64,000 nucleotides of DNA from Gonocerus acuteangulatus (lineage: Eukaryota > Arthropoda > Insecta > Hemiptera > Coreidae): positions 92,461,900 to 92,525,899 of the forward strand of contig OX328132.1 of assembly GCA_946811695.1 (NCBI GenBank), given 5' to 3'. The notes below the pieces were generated by a model. The model worked only from the letters and a program-made list of their open reading frames with translations. It was not told the origin of the DNA and did no database searches. Each line of letters starts with the position of its first letter. The stretch's first letter is position 1. A program made the position numbers and the translations under genes. Shown here piece after piece: positions 1-9,812 of this stretch.

Positions 1-63
1 TCCTTATCGAATCTTTATCGATCCAAACTTGTAGTCACAAGTTGACCTCCGTTAAAATATACA

Positions 64-113
<50 letters not shown>

Positions 114-335
114 AGTGATATTTTCAATATAAATGGATTAAATATAAATAATGAACCAAGAAATATCTTACTACTTCTTAGTAATATAAAATGCTGACTG
201 AACAAAAATTGCCTTAATCTGAAATCAAGAAGGCCGGGTAGATCGTCAGTCGTTTTTTGGGAAATAGAAAAAGAGATTCTAACTTTTTTCTGCTAGGAGA
301 GTATCCTAAAGTGTTTGTTGCAAAATAAGTTTTGA
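1..335. other. AT-rich flank, no gene seen
   Basis: Contains a (TA)n tract at about 66-111 and AT-rich single-copy-looking sequence. No coding signal was recognised. Its right edge is the 5' end of the truncated LINE at 336. Confidence 0.6.
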
Positions 336-629
336 TGGGGCTCAGCTAAGCCATCAAATATAAACATTATCCAACGTTTTCAATCCAAAGTCCTCCGTAA
401 AATCCTTAACGCTCCTTTCTACGTTTCAAACCTAACCATCCACCGAGACACTGATATACCCTTTGTCCATGATTTAGCCAAATCCCGATTCCTGACCTTT
501 TTCTCTAAACTCCCAACCCACCCCAATCCTCTTGGCAGATCCCTTTCTTCCAATGTTATTCCTGATAATCCTCCTCGCCGCCTCCGCCGCCATTGGCCAC
601 GAGACAACTTATTGCAAGAAATTGTGTAA
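336..629 (+). pseudogene. C-terminal remnant of Jockey-like reverse transcriptase
   Basis: The frame opens at 336 with no start codon, encodes about 97 residues and stops with TAA at 627-629. It has the signature of the region after the RT domain in Jockey-group LINEs: WGSAKPSN, then IQRFQSKVLRKILNAP, YVSN, and HPNPLGRSL. All catalytic RT motifs lie upstream and are missing, so no activity is possible. The reading frame itself is unbroken, which suggests a fairly recent insertion. Confidence 0.75.
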
Positions 630-720
630 ATATTGTAAATAGTGTACATAGTTCAACCAATTTTATTGGGAGTAGCAGTAATGTCTGCCTTCTCCCCTCA
701 TCTCATCCAGTGTGTTGCCA

Positions 721-725
<5 letters not shown>

Positions 726-751
<26 letters not shown>

Positions 752-926
752 TTTTTACGGCGCATCAACAAATCGTGGCTATTAGCGCCGGACATCCAGA
801 GTGCAGCCAGGAATTTTCTCAGCGAGCCCTGAGATGAGAAAATTTCTGGCGCCGGTGGGGATCGAACCCACCATCTCCCGCTTATGAATCTAGCGCGCTA
901 GCCACTAGACCACGGGAGACCCCCGA
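726..926 (-). mobile_element. tRNA-headed SINE with 12-bp target duplication
   Basis: On the minus strand a tRNA-like head (A box TGGTCTAGTGG, B box GGTTCGATCCC) is followed by a body and the 3' tail GGCGCTAAT...GATGCGCCGT plus an A tail (the T runs at 723-756). The duplication GTTGCCATTGTT is exact at 714-725 and 927-938. The same tail recurs at 19224, 31258, 36315, 46195 and 60185. Confidence 0.85.
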
Positions 927-999
927 GTTGCCATTGTTAGATCAAATTCACTTATTGTACATATCTGTACAGATTGTAAATATCAATAAAGGAGATTGG

Positions 1000-1079
<80 letters not shown>

Positions 1080-1338
1080 GAATTGAAGATATATCAAGAG
1101 AATATTAAGTGAACCATGAGCTACGCCTGTGGATATAAGGTAATTTATGTTCATAGTATAAATTTTATATTATTCTGTGGTAGTAAAATGTATATCACTA
1201 ACCACGTATTGTTTCTTAAAAAATATAACTCTAAATTTGTATAAGAACCCAACACGACCCGTTTTAGAAAAATTAAATTTCAATTTCATTATACTTCGAT
1301 ATAAAATTAAATTATTAATAAATTATAAATTTTATTAT

Positions 1339-1342
<4 letters not shown>

Positions 1343-1391
<49 letters not shown>
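1343..1391. repeat. (TA)n microsatellite
   Basis: Pure TA tract. It flanks the minisatellite on the left as the 1824-1875 tract flanks it on the right. Confidence 0.95.
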
Positions 1392-1394
<3 letters not shown>

Positions 1395-1467
1395 TCTTTT
1401 GAACTTCGTCGCTGAGTTACTTCATCTCTTCCTACATGCCGGCATGTATCTCCAGCGGTGCCGTTTC

Positions 1468-1816
1468 CTAAACCACAAATTTTCCCCGGCATTACAGCCG
1501 GCTTCGTCAGACCTAAACCACAAATTTTCCCCGGCATTACAGCCGGCTTCTTCAGACCTAAACCACAAATTTCCCCCGGCATTACAGCCGGCTTCTTTAA
1601 CTTAAACCACAAATTTTCCCCGGCATTACAGCCGGCTTCTTCAGACCTAAACCACAAATTTCCCCCGGCATTACAGCCGGCTTTTTTAACCTAAACCACA
1701 AATTTCCCCCGGCATTACAGCCGGCTTTTTTAACCTAAACCACAAATTTCCCCCGGCATTACAGCCGGCTTCTTCAGGCCTAAACCACAAATTTCCCCCG
1801 GCATTACAGCCGGCTG
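1468..1816. repeat. 45-bp minisatellite, about 7.8 copies
   Basis: Direct tandem copies of a 44-45 bp unit containing ACCACAAATTT and CCCCGGCATTACAGCCGGC. Copies differ only at a few sites (GTCAG/TTCAG/TTTAA in the linker and T/C in the TTTTCCCC run). It is bracketed by two (TA)n tracts and lies at the microsatellite end of the reversed family-D copy. Its open reading frames are by-products of the unit length. Confidence 0.95.
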
Positions 1817-1821
1817 TTAAC

Positions 1822-1823
<2 letters not shown>

Positions 1824-1877
<54 letters not shown>

Positions 1878-2705
1878 CACAATACACGCCAGAGTTTTTG
1901 TTTCTTCGCGACGAAACTTAGTATGTAGTATTCCCCTGGGAAACGATTGAACAAGTTTGTTAATCAATAAAATCGCTCCATCTGGAGGAGGGGGGGGGGG
2001 GGGGGGGTTACTCCAAAGCCAAAGTAGTTATTTGCCAATAACAACCATAATTTTTGTTATATTTCAACGAAAGTCGGTATTCGTTGTGTTCCTCTAAGGA
2101 GAAAAGTGTGTTATAAAAATAAACTAAATCGGATCATTAAGAGAGGGGGGTTACTCCGGATCCAAATTACTAATTTGCTCATACCAGTCATAATTTCTAT
2201 TGTATTGTAACGAAACGCGGTATACGTCCTGTATATCTAATAGGAAATAAGTGTTACAAAAATGAAGTAAATCGGTTTAGCGGAAGGGGCATTTACTTTA
2301 TACTATGTTTGAATGGAATTCTACCGCCAAACGTAGGTTGGCAAAGCTTCCACTTGGAGCGAAAGGTTCTTACTTATACCACTAGGATCGCTGTATCCCG
2401 TTCCTGCGTTATTACTGTATTCCGTTCCTTTTATTGTTCAACAAGATCAATAGAAGATAATGTGAAGCTTTGTGTTTTTATTAAGATGTGTAGTACCACA
2501 CATACAAAAATCTCTGGAAGGAAATTAATTACAAAATGATAATTGAAACAGTTGCTCATTACAAATGTAAATGAGCAGCACTGTTCATGTTTTTATTTTA
2601 TTTATATACGTAATTTTAAGAAAAATTATTCAGGAACGCTCTCGACACTACACAAATTCTGAGGAAAGTGCTTAGTTATGCAGCCCCTGCATGACGGGCT
2701 TTGTT
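1824..2705 (-). mobile_element. Family D repeat, reversed, 3' end missing
   Basis: Read on the minus strand it starts near 2705 with a diverged terminus, then AAGCACTTTCCTC (about 2662-2677), several imperfect ~140-bp units containing ACCGATTTA..., a block similar to GTTAACGAACT, and a (TA)n tract (1824-1875). This matches the plus-strand copy at 43940-44980 in order. The 3' hairpin expected beyond the TA tract is replaced by the minisatellite. A G run at about 1986-2007 lies in the unit boundary. Confidence 0.7.
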
Positions 2706-3479
2706 TCCAAAAGTCTCAAAAAAAAGTGTCCATTGTTCCTTGCAATCTTATCATGGTTAGCTCTCATTTTCACAAATGATTAGCAAATCCTTGTGACCAG
2801 GTGGTTTATGACCTAAATGGATACTTTGTAAACATTCGACTTAAGCCAACCCCACACCTAAAAATCAAGCGACATAAGATCAGGGTTTTTGGTGGTCAAT
2901 GCACCGGGCCAAATTTCAGGCATTGGGCTGGCTTAATAAGTCTACAAAAATCTTGTTCAGGACATTAAACATCTGATAGCAAGGATTCGCGAATCATTCG
3001 TCATCAGCGTTGTGACCACGTGTCGTCAATGTGTTCTGCAAGGTGGCCAGTTGTAAGAACGATTATAAATTTTGATGTATTTTTTCTTCTTTTCATTCAA
3101 ATTTAATGTAAGACTTACTATAATCATTAAATATTAATTTCATGATGAATAATTTTTATTTATTCCTGATAATATCACGAAAAAAAAACATAATATTACA
3201 ATTACTTATTTGATGTTTTTTCACTCTATAATTCCAGTTACATACTCATATGTTGCATTCGACAAAACAAAAACAAGGAAGAACCATGCAAACTGGGGTT
3301 CGATAAGCCAAGTAGTTCTCTGTAAAAATATGATTTTATTTGCACGTATTCCACCTTTGAAATTAAACAAAAAGGCCCTTTGGGTAACTTTTTAAAAAAG
3401 TTTTTTCTTCGGGGAGGGATAATTCAGGTTAGGAGAGTGGGTTCAGCATTAAACAACACGACTCCCTTTATTCTAAACT
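2706..3479. other. No gene recognised
   Basis: AT-rich sequence without a convincing ORF or recognisable repeat. Confidence 0.5.
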
Positions 3480-3935
3480 AAAAAAAGTCCGACTCGCAGG
3501 AACTGCATCATCTTAGCGCGGTTCTGTTCTTATCCGAAGTGCGATTAGTAAAGGAATAGTAGCAGCTATCGGTAGGTTTTGATCTGTCGTTAAAAATATA
3601 AAATAAAATCTCAAAGAAAAGGAAGCTTAAAGAGCCACATATGGAAACTGACAGTTTTCTAAACGGATGGGACTCTCCCGTCATCGCGACGCTCACTCTA
3701 GGAAAACTCTATTACCAATATGATTCTTATTTTCTCAGCTTTAATGAAATACTCATTCCACCGTTAAATAAACTTAAAAAACAAGAGTGAGGTAAACAGT
3801 GACAAAAACCCGTTTAAAATAACAAAACTAACACTTTCGTAGTTTTAAGCACTTACTTCTCCGACTGACATTGCCCCATCGAAATTTGCTTCAGAATCTT
3901 TTTTTTAGAGAATTTAGTAAGCTTTTAAATGGTTA

Positions 3936-4461
3936 TGTAAGGCCCCGTTTTCCCTTTGGCCTTGTTAAGTGAATAAGGATGAGAGAAAAGGTTGGCTGTC
4001 CATCTCTAGAGATGTGAGAACCACGAATCCGCAAACGTTGCGTCTGGGATGTTGGCACTTCACGTGGCTGATTCGTAAGATTCCTGGAAGATCTAAGACC
4101 TGACAAGAGTTTCTAGTTCAATCACCTGCAAAAGCAGGAGTGGGGTACAAAGGGTTTAAAAAGAGCTGGCTTACCTCCGACCGGGAGAGTTTGCATCCGT
4201 TCCTGAGACTTCGGCCCAGATGCTGTTCAGAGGTAGGCCAGTTCCAAATTCTCTATAATCTCCCCAAATGATCATATTTGATAACTCTACCTATCCGTCT
4301 CTCTCACTCAACCTTTTCTCTCATCGTAGCAATGGTTTATGATATTTATGTTTTGTATCCTCTGTGTAAATTATAGTTTTAAAAAGGAATTTCCGCTTCT
4401 CTAAAATATTTCCCCATTGTCTATATCTCTAAATCCCGTCCTTGCTAATCAGTCCCTTACA
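3936..4461 (+). repeat. 5' LTR
   Basis: 526 bp, starting TGTAAGG and ending CCTTACA as a perfect 7-bp inverted pair. It should carry the Pol II promoter and RNA start; a TATA-like TTTAAAA lies near 4158. It is identical to the 3' LTR apart from position 4060. Confidence 0.97.
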
Positions 4462-4463
4462 AA

Positions 4464-4481
4464 TGGTGTCAGGTGTGGGGT
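4464..4481 (+). promoter_or_regulatory. Primer binding site, probably tRNA-Leu
   Basis: TGGTGTCAGGTGTGGGGT begins two bases after the 5' LTR. It starts with TGG, complementary to a tRNA CCA end, and resembles the complement of tRNA-Leu 3' ends (from general knowledge of tRNA-Leu; not searched). The leader 4482-4752 holds no recognised ORF. Confidence 0.75.
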
Positions 4482-4752
4482 ATTATTTAAATGTCCAGCT
4501 GCAAGCCGGCATTAGATAAGAACCCTGCTCTCGAGATAGGCCGGCGGCTGTACTGCTGACGCTGATAGGACAATTCCTCGAACTGATATCTCGGCGCTGG
4601 GTAGTTGTTCATTCAATGTCCTCACGTTTCCTGGTTTAAGGACCGCCAAATACGGATATTTGGTGGTTAGCCCTGTTAGAGAGTAAAGCAATCCCTATTC
4701 GTAAGCATAACGTGTTGGGGTTCACTGGAAACGTTGAAAATAGAGCTATACG

Positions 4753-5775
4753 ATGGTGGTAACGGAACAGCAGTTTGCCGATCTGAAAACGGCATTGGAT
4801 CAGGCGTTGGCTGCAAATGAGCAATTCAGGGAAGAATTCGAGAGGACAAGGCATGAGGGTAAGCCAGGAAAGAGGGATCTTTCTCTTCAGGGAATGGTCG
4901 GTCCATGGTCCGGTGACGATTCTGGGGTTCCAATCCAAGACTATCTCAATGGTTTGGAATTAGTGGCAACTAGCGGAAACTGGGAAGATCGTGATAAATC
5001 CCTTGTGTTAAGGATGAGACTGAAAGGGATGGCTGCGAAATTTTTGGCCAGCAGATCGGATCTCAAGGGGCCAAATGTAAAATATTCCACGATTCGAGAT
5101 GCTCTTTTAGACCGCTTTAAGGCGACTATGCAACCTGAGCAGTTTCTCCTTCAGCTTAGTTCAATGAAACAAGAGCGTGGGGAGGATGTCAGAACTTTCG
5201 GAGATCGTTGTCGGGAGATGGGTGAACGATCACTCTCAGGTGAGGGATCGGAGGAAGAAGTTATAGGGGCTCGCAAACAACTGGATAAAGTCGTCCTTAC
5301 ATCATATTTAAATGGGCTCGGAGGAGAGATTGGGAGGCTGACGAGACTCGCGTTCCCAAAGGAATTACAACCCGCAATTGAGAAGGCTAGAGCCATTGAA
5401 ACGGAGTTAGGGCGACACGAAAAGGAAATATTTACTGTAGAGAAGAATCCCCAGGATAACAAAATTCCCAGTCCCGAGGAAGTTGGACAAAGCGAAGTAA
5501 GGGTCATTGAGGGGGGTAATCCAAGTGGCTGTTATCGCTGCGGGGATACGAATCATTGGGCCAGGGGATGTCGACAAACAGAGAGGGTTAGTGATATTTC
5601 TCCCAAAAATAGTACGAATTGTTATAGGTGTGGTCGTCGTGGGCATATCGCTCGCCAATGTCGTTCCAAACCCCTCGTGAAAGGAACTTTGCCAAAGAAG
5701 GCCCCAAACGCGAACGACTTGGGGAGGGCCCCGGCCCTAAGTCGGCGACAAGGGGATCGCGCTACGAATTACTAG
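4753..5775 (+). CDS. gag: Gag polyprotein
   Basis: A 340-residue structural protein that would form the particle and package the RNA. The central part (about residues 45-170) has the helical retrotransposon-gag character. Two CCHC zinc knuckles of C-X2-C-X4-H-X4-C spacing lie at residues 260-273 and 290-303, with basic linkers suited to nucleic-acid binding. The start ATG follows a 290-base leader and is the first in this frame. The 3' end overlaps the protease frame by about 148 bases, and a frameshift signal sits at 5703-5744. The stop is TAG at 5773-5775. Confidence 0.95.
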   Translation: MVVTEQQFADLKTALDQALAANEQFREEFERTRHEGKPGKRDLSLQGMVGPWSGDDSGVPIQDYLNGLELVATSGNWEDRDKSLVLRMRLKGMAAKFLASRSDLKGPNVKYSTIRDALLDRFKATMQPEQFLLQLSSMKQERGEDVRTFGDRCREMGERSLSGEGSEEEVIGARKQLDKVVLTSYLNGLGGEIGRLTRLAFPKELQPAIEKARAIETELGRHEKEIFTVEKNPQDNKIPSPEEVGQSEVRVIEGGNPSGCYRCGDTNHWARGCRQTERVSDISPKNSTNCYRCGRRGHIARQCRSKPLVKGTLPKKAPNANDLGRAPALSRRQGDRATNY

Positions 5776-6200
5776 GCATAGGTGGGGGAGGTGAGAAAGG
5801 GTTAAAGGTGAGCACCTGGATAAATGGGCGGATTCATAGGATGATAGTAGACACTGGTGCTGAAGTTACTCTAATCAGGTCTCCTGCCTCAGGATCCAAA
5901 TTAAGACCCGCGACTAGTAAGATTAGGGGGGTAACTGGTGTGGTAATCCCGGTACGCGGTATTCAAACGGTGAATATCGAAGTTAAGGGCCATCGACTGT
6001 CCCACGACGTCATAGTGGCTGACGTCTGCTTAGAAGGAGATGGACTATTAGGCTTAGACTTACTAGGGAAATTAGACGCCCATATAGACCTACGTTCGGG
6101 ATTGTTAGTCACGGGAGCATCGCCTAAAATTGAATCCCTACCTTCCGTTGGTTCGATAACAAAGAGGGATGAGTTAAAAATGTCTGCGAACCGAGAGTGA
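5628..6200 (+). CDS. Retroviral-type aspartic protease
   Basis: This frame is -1 relative to gag and overlaps its end; the real product is expected to be made by frameshifting rather than from its own ATG at 5628. The active-site triad DTGA is at residues 75-78 of this frame (Asp codon at 5850), preceded by hydrophobic MIV. The second conserved block GLLGLDLL comes about 65 residues later. It would cleave Gag and Pol into mature parts. The frame closes with TGA at 6198-6200, only nine bases before the pol ATG in the same frame. Confidence 0.9.
   Translation: MWSSWAYRSPMSFQTPRERNFAKEGPKRERLGEGPGPKSATRGSRYELLGIGGGGEKGLKVSTWINGRIHRMIVDTGAEVTLIRSPASGSKLRPATSKIRGVTGVVIPVRGIQTVNIEVKGHRLSHDVIVADVCLEGDGLLGLDLLGKLDAHIDLRSGLLVTGASPKIESLPSVGSITKRDELKMSANRE
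5703..5744 (+). promoter_or_regulatory. Predicted -1 ribosomal frameshift signal
   Basis: The heptamer C CCA AAC (5703-5709) is in the gag frame and fits X XXY YYZ. After a 5-base spacer comes a stem-loop: CGACTT (5715-5720) pairs with AAGTCG (5739-5744), and inside it AGGGC (5725-5729) pairs with GCCCT (5734-5738) around a CCCG loop, leaving a GGGG bulge. Protease lies in the -1 frame, so slippage here would produce Gag-Pro. Activity is inferred, not shown. Confidence 0.7.
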
Positions 6201-6209
6201 GTACGTTTC

Positions 6210-9200
6210 ATGAGTAGGACGGCGAGAGAACTAGAAGCCAAGTTTTCAGGTCATATCTTATCCCTTCCAACTAGCGTGAATATAGGAGCTAAGCCGATAG
6301 TCAAGGAGGAATCAAGACACACGGGGAAGAAGGATAACAAAACCAGCTTAGCGCGTCTTTCGCGAGAGGAAACGCTTCCGGCCTTCAGTGAATCTCTATT
6401 AGAGATTTCCGTACCAGGGAAACTAGACCAGAAAGCTGTCATAATTGAGCCGTCAAGAGCACTTCCCAATGGGGTTGTAGGAGGGAGATGCATTAACACT
6501 CCTCGGGACGGCCGTTCGTGGATGCAGTTCGTCAATTTGACCGCTTCGGCTGTGACATTGCCACGGCTTCTAGTGGTAGGTCTGGTAGAGAGAGATTGGG
6601 CGGAAGACGGTGGATCTTGTTCGGAGAGGGAACGCGAGGATGGCTCTAAAACTCCTGTTGGATTCGCCTCGATCGTTGGCGAGAAATTGGGCCATTTAAG
6701 TGGTGGGGAAAGGAGGGATATGGAGTCCTTGTTGTCCAGATATTCAGACATTTTTTGTGAACCGGGTCCCGAAGGTTGCTCCCTGCCTGTTCAGCACCAT
6801 ATTGAAACTGGAGATGCCAGACCTGTGGTGAAACGCCCGTATCGTGTGCCTTTCAGTGAACGGGAGGAAATGGAACGGCAGGTTCAGACGTTGCTTGAAC
6901 GAGGCGTCATTACGCCGTCTAAAAGTCCTTGGCAAGCACCTGTAATTCTAGTCAAGAAAACTTCCCCAACAGGTGACTTAAAGTATCGATTCTGCACAGA
7001 TTTCCGTGGCCTCAATGCAGTTACTAAGGTGGATACTTACCCGCTTCCGTTGATACAGGAAACCTTAGAACAATTGGGGAGTAGCCAAATCTTTTCCACA
7101 ATTGATCTTTCGAGTGGGTACCACCAAATACCGATAGCACCCCAGGATCAGGCAAAAACGGCCTTCACGACTGTAAACGGACACTATGAGTACAAAAAAA
7201 TGGCTTTCGGCCTTGCGGGGGCACCTGCCACGTTCCAACGGGTCATGGACCAACTTCTTGGCCGACTGAAGGGCACCGGGTGTTTCGTTTACCTCGATGA
7301 TGTGGTGGTTTATAGCTCATCACTGAGGGAACACATGCTCCGGTTAGAGGAGTTGTTCGACATATTCAGAGGCGCTAATCTAAAAGTGAACTTGAACAAG
7401 TGCGCTTTTGCGGCATCGGAAGTGACCTATCTGGGACACGTAGTTACAGCCGAGGGAGTGAAACCAGATCCTAGAAAATTAGAGGCGATCAAGTCTTTTC
7501 CAGCCCCCAGAAACGTGAAGGAGTTGCGAAGTTTTCTAGGGTTGGCAAGCTATTACCGTAAATTCATAAAAGGCTTTGCGGATCTTTCAAGACCGCTGAC
7601 AGAATTAACTGGCTCACGAGTACGATTCCAGTGGGGCGACAAGCAACGGAAGGCTTTTGAATCGCTAAGAGAAATCCTAAGTTCGGACTCAGTCTTGTGC
7701 TATCCGAACTTCAGCGAGCCATTTATATTGTCCACCGACGCATCAGGAGTAGCTCTGGGTGCCATTCTGTCCCAGTACAGAGATGGCGGCGAGAGACCTG
7801 TTTGCTACGCTAGTAGGCAGTTGAAGGGTCCAGAACTCAACTACTCGGCAACAGAACGAGAACTGCTAGCGGTGGTTTGGGCAACAAAGCTGTTCCGTTG
7901 TTATTTACTAGGGCGAAGGTTTAAGCTTGTCACTGACCACTCTGCCTTGAGGTGGATGCTAAGCCTTCGAGACCCGTCTTCACGGCTGACCAGGTGGGCC
8001 CTTCGGTTAGAGGAGTTCGACTATGAAGTCGAACATCGCCCGGGGAAGAAACATTCTAACGCTGATGCTTTAAGCCGTACAATAGCTGTAGTCACGGGAA
8101 ATAGGCAGAAAATAACCCGAGGTAAATTGAAGGATGCTCAAAAGGAGGATATGTGGTGTCAAAGAGCCATCAAGAGAGGCACTGTTCATGTACAAACAGA
8201 TGCCGATGGCCTGCTATATTGGGCCGATGGGGCAACGGATGAGTCGGAATGGAGGCTTATGGTGCCTGAGGGTCTACGAAAAACAATCGTTGAAGAAAAT
8301 CACTCGAAACCATGGGCTGGGCACCCAGGGGCTGATCGTACTCTCGCGGTAATCAAAAGCTCATATTATTGGCCGGGCATGGCGGCGGATGTTAAGTCCT
8401 TTGTGGAACGGTGTCACGCGTGCGCTAGCAGAAAAAGTCCTGTATCTCAAAAGGTCCCCCTGGAAGCTCCCTATATGGCCACAGGGCCTTTCGAGCAGGT
8501 ATCGCTAGACATATTTGGGCCTTTGCCGACTTCCAAAAGGGGCCATCGTTACCTTTTGACCGTAATTGACCATTTTACACGGTATGCGGAGGGAATACCA
8601 CTGAAGGGGCATACAGCTGAAGAAACGGCCGTAGCACTCGTCGAGAATATTATCACTCGACATGGGGTCCCTAGGAGGTTGTTAACAGACCAGGGAAGAA
8701 ATTTCGTTTCTCGACTGTTTACTCAAGTTTGTAGAGCTCTGGGGATTAGGAAATTACAAACTACCGCCTACCATCCGGAATGTAACGGAATGGTAGAGAG
8801 GTTACATCGAACTCTTACCGATTCGATATCCCAATATGTGCGAAGAGACGGTCGTGACTGGGATAAGTGGGTCCCATATGCTCTCATGGCATATCGAGCA
8901 ATACCTCATTCGTCGACAGGATACTCCCCAAACTACCTCATGCTTGGGCGAGAATTGGTAACTCCGTTTGATTGCTGGGTAGGTCCAACCAATGACGGAT
9001 CGGAATCAGCGGACCATGTCGAAAAGTTAGGGCATCGGCTGAAAGAAGCCTATAAGGACGCTTTGAGTCGTGCCGAAAAGGCCTGGGCAATGAGGACCCA
9101 TTATTGTAATGCCCGGCGTAAGGAGCGACGCCTAGAGGTGGGGGATTGGGTCTATCTCCATTGTCCAGCCGTAAAGCCTGGGAATTGTCCAAAATTCCAC

Positions 9201-9812
9201 TGTCCCTGGACAGGCCCACACAAAGTAGAAAGGGTTCTTTCGCGAGCGAACTATGAGATCCGACTGGCCACTGGATCTCTGAATGTAGTTCATATAAATA
9301 GGCTAAAACGGGCCCCGGGGGGAGGAGGGGATTCGCACCCTAAGGTTATGACGAAGGCAGGTGGGGCAACCCGGGAAGTGGAAGGGTCGGAAGATGAGGT
9401 CATGGAGCCGGAATGGGAAATTAACCCAGGGTGTTGTTATGGCTCAGAAGACGACTCTTGTGAGGACCAAGATGAAATTGAAACGCAGAGTGAGATTCAC
9501 AGACACTGTCCGGTTGCTGCGGGAAGATCGCCAGAATGTAATGACCCTGCCTGCCCTCTGGGCGTTAGATCCTCTCCTGAGGAAGAAAACAGGGAAATAA
9601 CCCAGGATAGTCAAGGGGAGGGAAACAAAGGACGGATTGAGACAGGTGGGACTTCCGGGGAAAGTTCCAGTGGTTCAGATAGCGAGAGCCAAGCTCAGCC
9701 AAAGGGGAAACCTGATGCTACTTGGACACCAAAGGGGAAAACTTTAACTTTTTCTCGTAGGTCCCCATACCCGCTTAGGAGGAGAGCTAAGTTGCCTGAA
9801 AATGATTCCTGA
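6210..9812 (+). CDS. pol: Pol: reverse transcriptase, RNase H, integrase
   Basis: 1,200 residues. An N-terminal segment of about 170 residues links from the protease. The RT (about 195-440) has YLDDVVVY at 361-368 with the catalytic Asp pair. RNase H has TDAS at 509-512 and TDHS further on. The integrase has an HHCC zinc domain (about 697-745, first motif GHPGAD near 704) and a catalytic D767, D827, E863 with the classic 35-residue spacing, then a GPY/F-like WTGP at 1000-1003. The last 160 residues are acidic and serine-rich with no recognised domain. It lies in the same frame as protease, separated by one TGA and nine bases. Its stop overlaps the env start by 11 bases. All catalytic residues looked for are present. 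Confidence 0.97.
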   Translation: MSRTARELEAKFSGHILSLPTSVNIGAKPIVKEESRHTGKKDNKTSLARLSREETLPAFSESLLEISVPGKLDQKAVIIEPSRALPNGVVGGRCINTPRDGRSWMQFVNLTASAVTLPRLLVVGLVERDWAEDGGSCSEREREDGSKTPVGFASIVGEKLGHLSGGERRDMESLLSRYSDIFCEPGPEGCSLPVQHHIETGDARPVVKRPYRVPFSEREEMERQVQTLLERGVITPSKSPWQAPVILVKKTSPTGDLKYRFCTDFRGLNAVTKVDTYPLPLIQETLEQLGSSQIFSTIDLSSGYHQIPIAPQDQAKTAFTTVNGHYEYKKMAFGLAGAPATFQRVMDQLLGRLKGTGCFVYLDDVVVYSSSLREHMLRLEELFDIFRGANLKVNLNKCAFAASEVTYLGHVVTAEGVKPDPRKLEAIKSFPAPRNVKELRSFLGLASYYRKFIKGFADLSRPLTELTGSRVRFQWGDKQRKAFESLREILSSDSVLCYPNFSEPFILSTDASGVALGAILSQYRDGGERPVCYASRQLKGPELNYSATERELLAVVWATKLFRCYLLGRRFKLVTDHSALRWMLSLRDPSSRLTRWALRLEEFDYEVEHRPGKKHSNADALSRTIAVVTGNRQKITRGKLKDAQKEDMWCQRAIKRGTVHVQTDADGLLYWADGATDESEWRLMVPEGLRKTIVEENHSKPWAGHPGADRTLAVIKSSYYWPGMAADVKSFVERCHACASRKSPVSQKVPLEAPYMATGPFEQVSLDIFGPLPTSKRGHRYLLTVIDHFTRYAEGIPLKGHTAEETAVALVENIITRHGVPRRLLTDQGRNFVSRLFTQVCRALGIRKLQTTAYHPECNGMVERLHRTLTDSISQYVRRDGRDWDKWVPYALMAYRAIPHSSTGYSPNYLMLGRELVTPFDCWVGPTNDGSESADHVEKLGHRLKEAYKDALSRAEKAWAMRTHYCNARRKERRLEVGDWVYLHCPAVKPGNCPKFHCPWTGPHKVERVLSRANYEIRLATGSLNVVHINRLKRAPGGGGDSHPKVMTKAGGATREVEGSEDEVMEPEWEINPGCCYGSEDDSCEDQDEIETQSEIHRHCPVAAGRSPECNDPACPLGVRSSPEEENREITQDSQGEGNKGRIETGGTSGESSSGSDSESQAQPKGKPDATWTPKGKTLTFSRRSPYPLRRRAKLPENDS

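Larger units (their letters stand above)
336..1075 (+). mobile_element. 5'-truncated Jockey-like LINE with nested SINE
   Basis: Only the 3' end of a non-LTR retrotransposon is present: the tail of its reverse-transcriptase ORF (336-629), a 3' UTR, an AATAAA at 985-990 and a 76-base A tail (1000-1075). The left edge begins inside the coding sequence, as expected for 5' truncation during target-primed reverse transcription. A possible short duplication TTTTGA lies at 330-335 and 1076-1081, too short to be certain. A SINE (726-926) has inserted into the 3' UTR, so it is younger than the LINE. Confidence 0.75.

Noticed and set aside
855..918. tRNA gene on the minus strand
   Set aside because: The head keeps A and B boxes but not a full acceptor stem, and it is fused to a SINE body with a target duplication.
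948..1154. Minus-strand frame with a long phenylalanine run
   Set aside because: It is the translated A tail of the LINE.
1468..1816. Possible CRISPR-like array
   Set aside because: Units are contiguous tandem copies with no variable spacers, and the genome is eukaryotic.
8938..9219. Minus-strand frames inside pol and env
   Set aside because: They are antisense shadows of well-supported coding regions.
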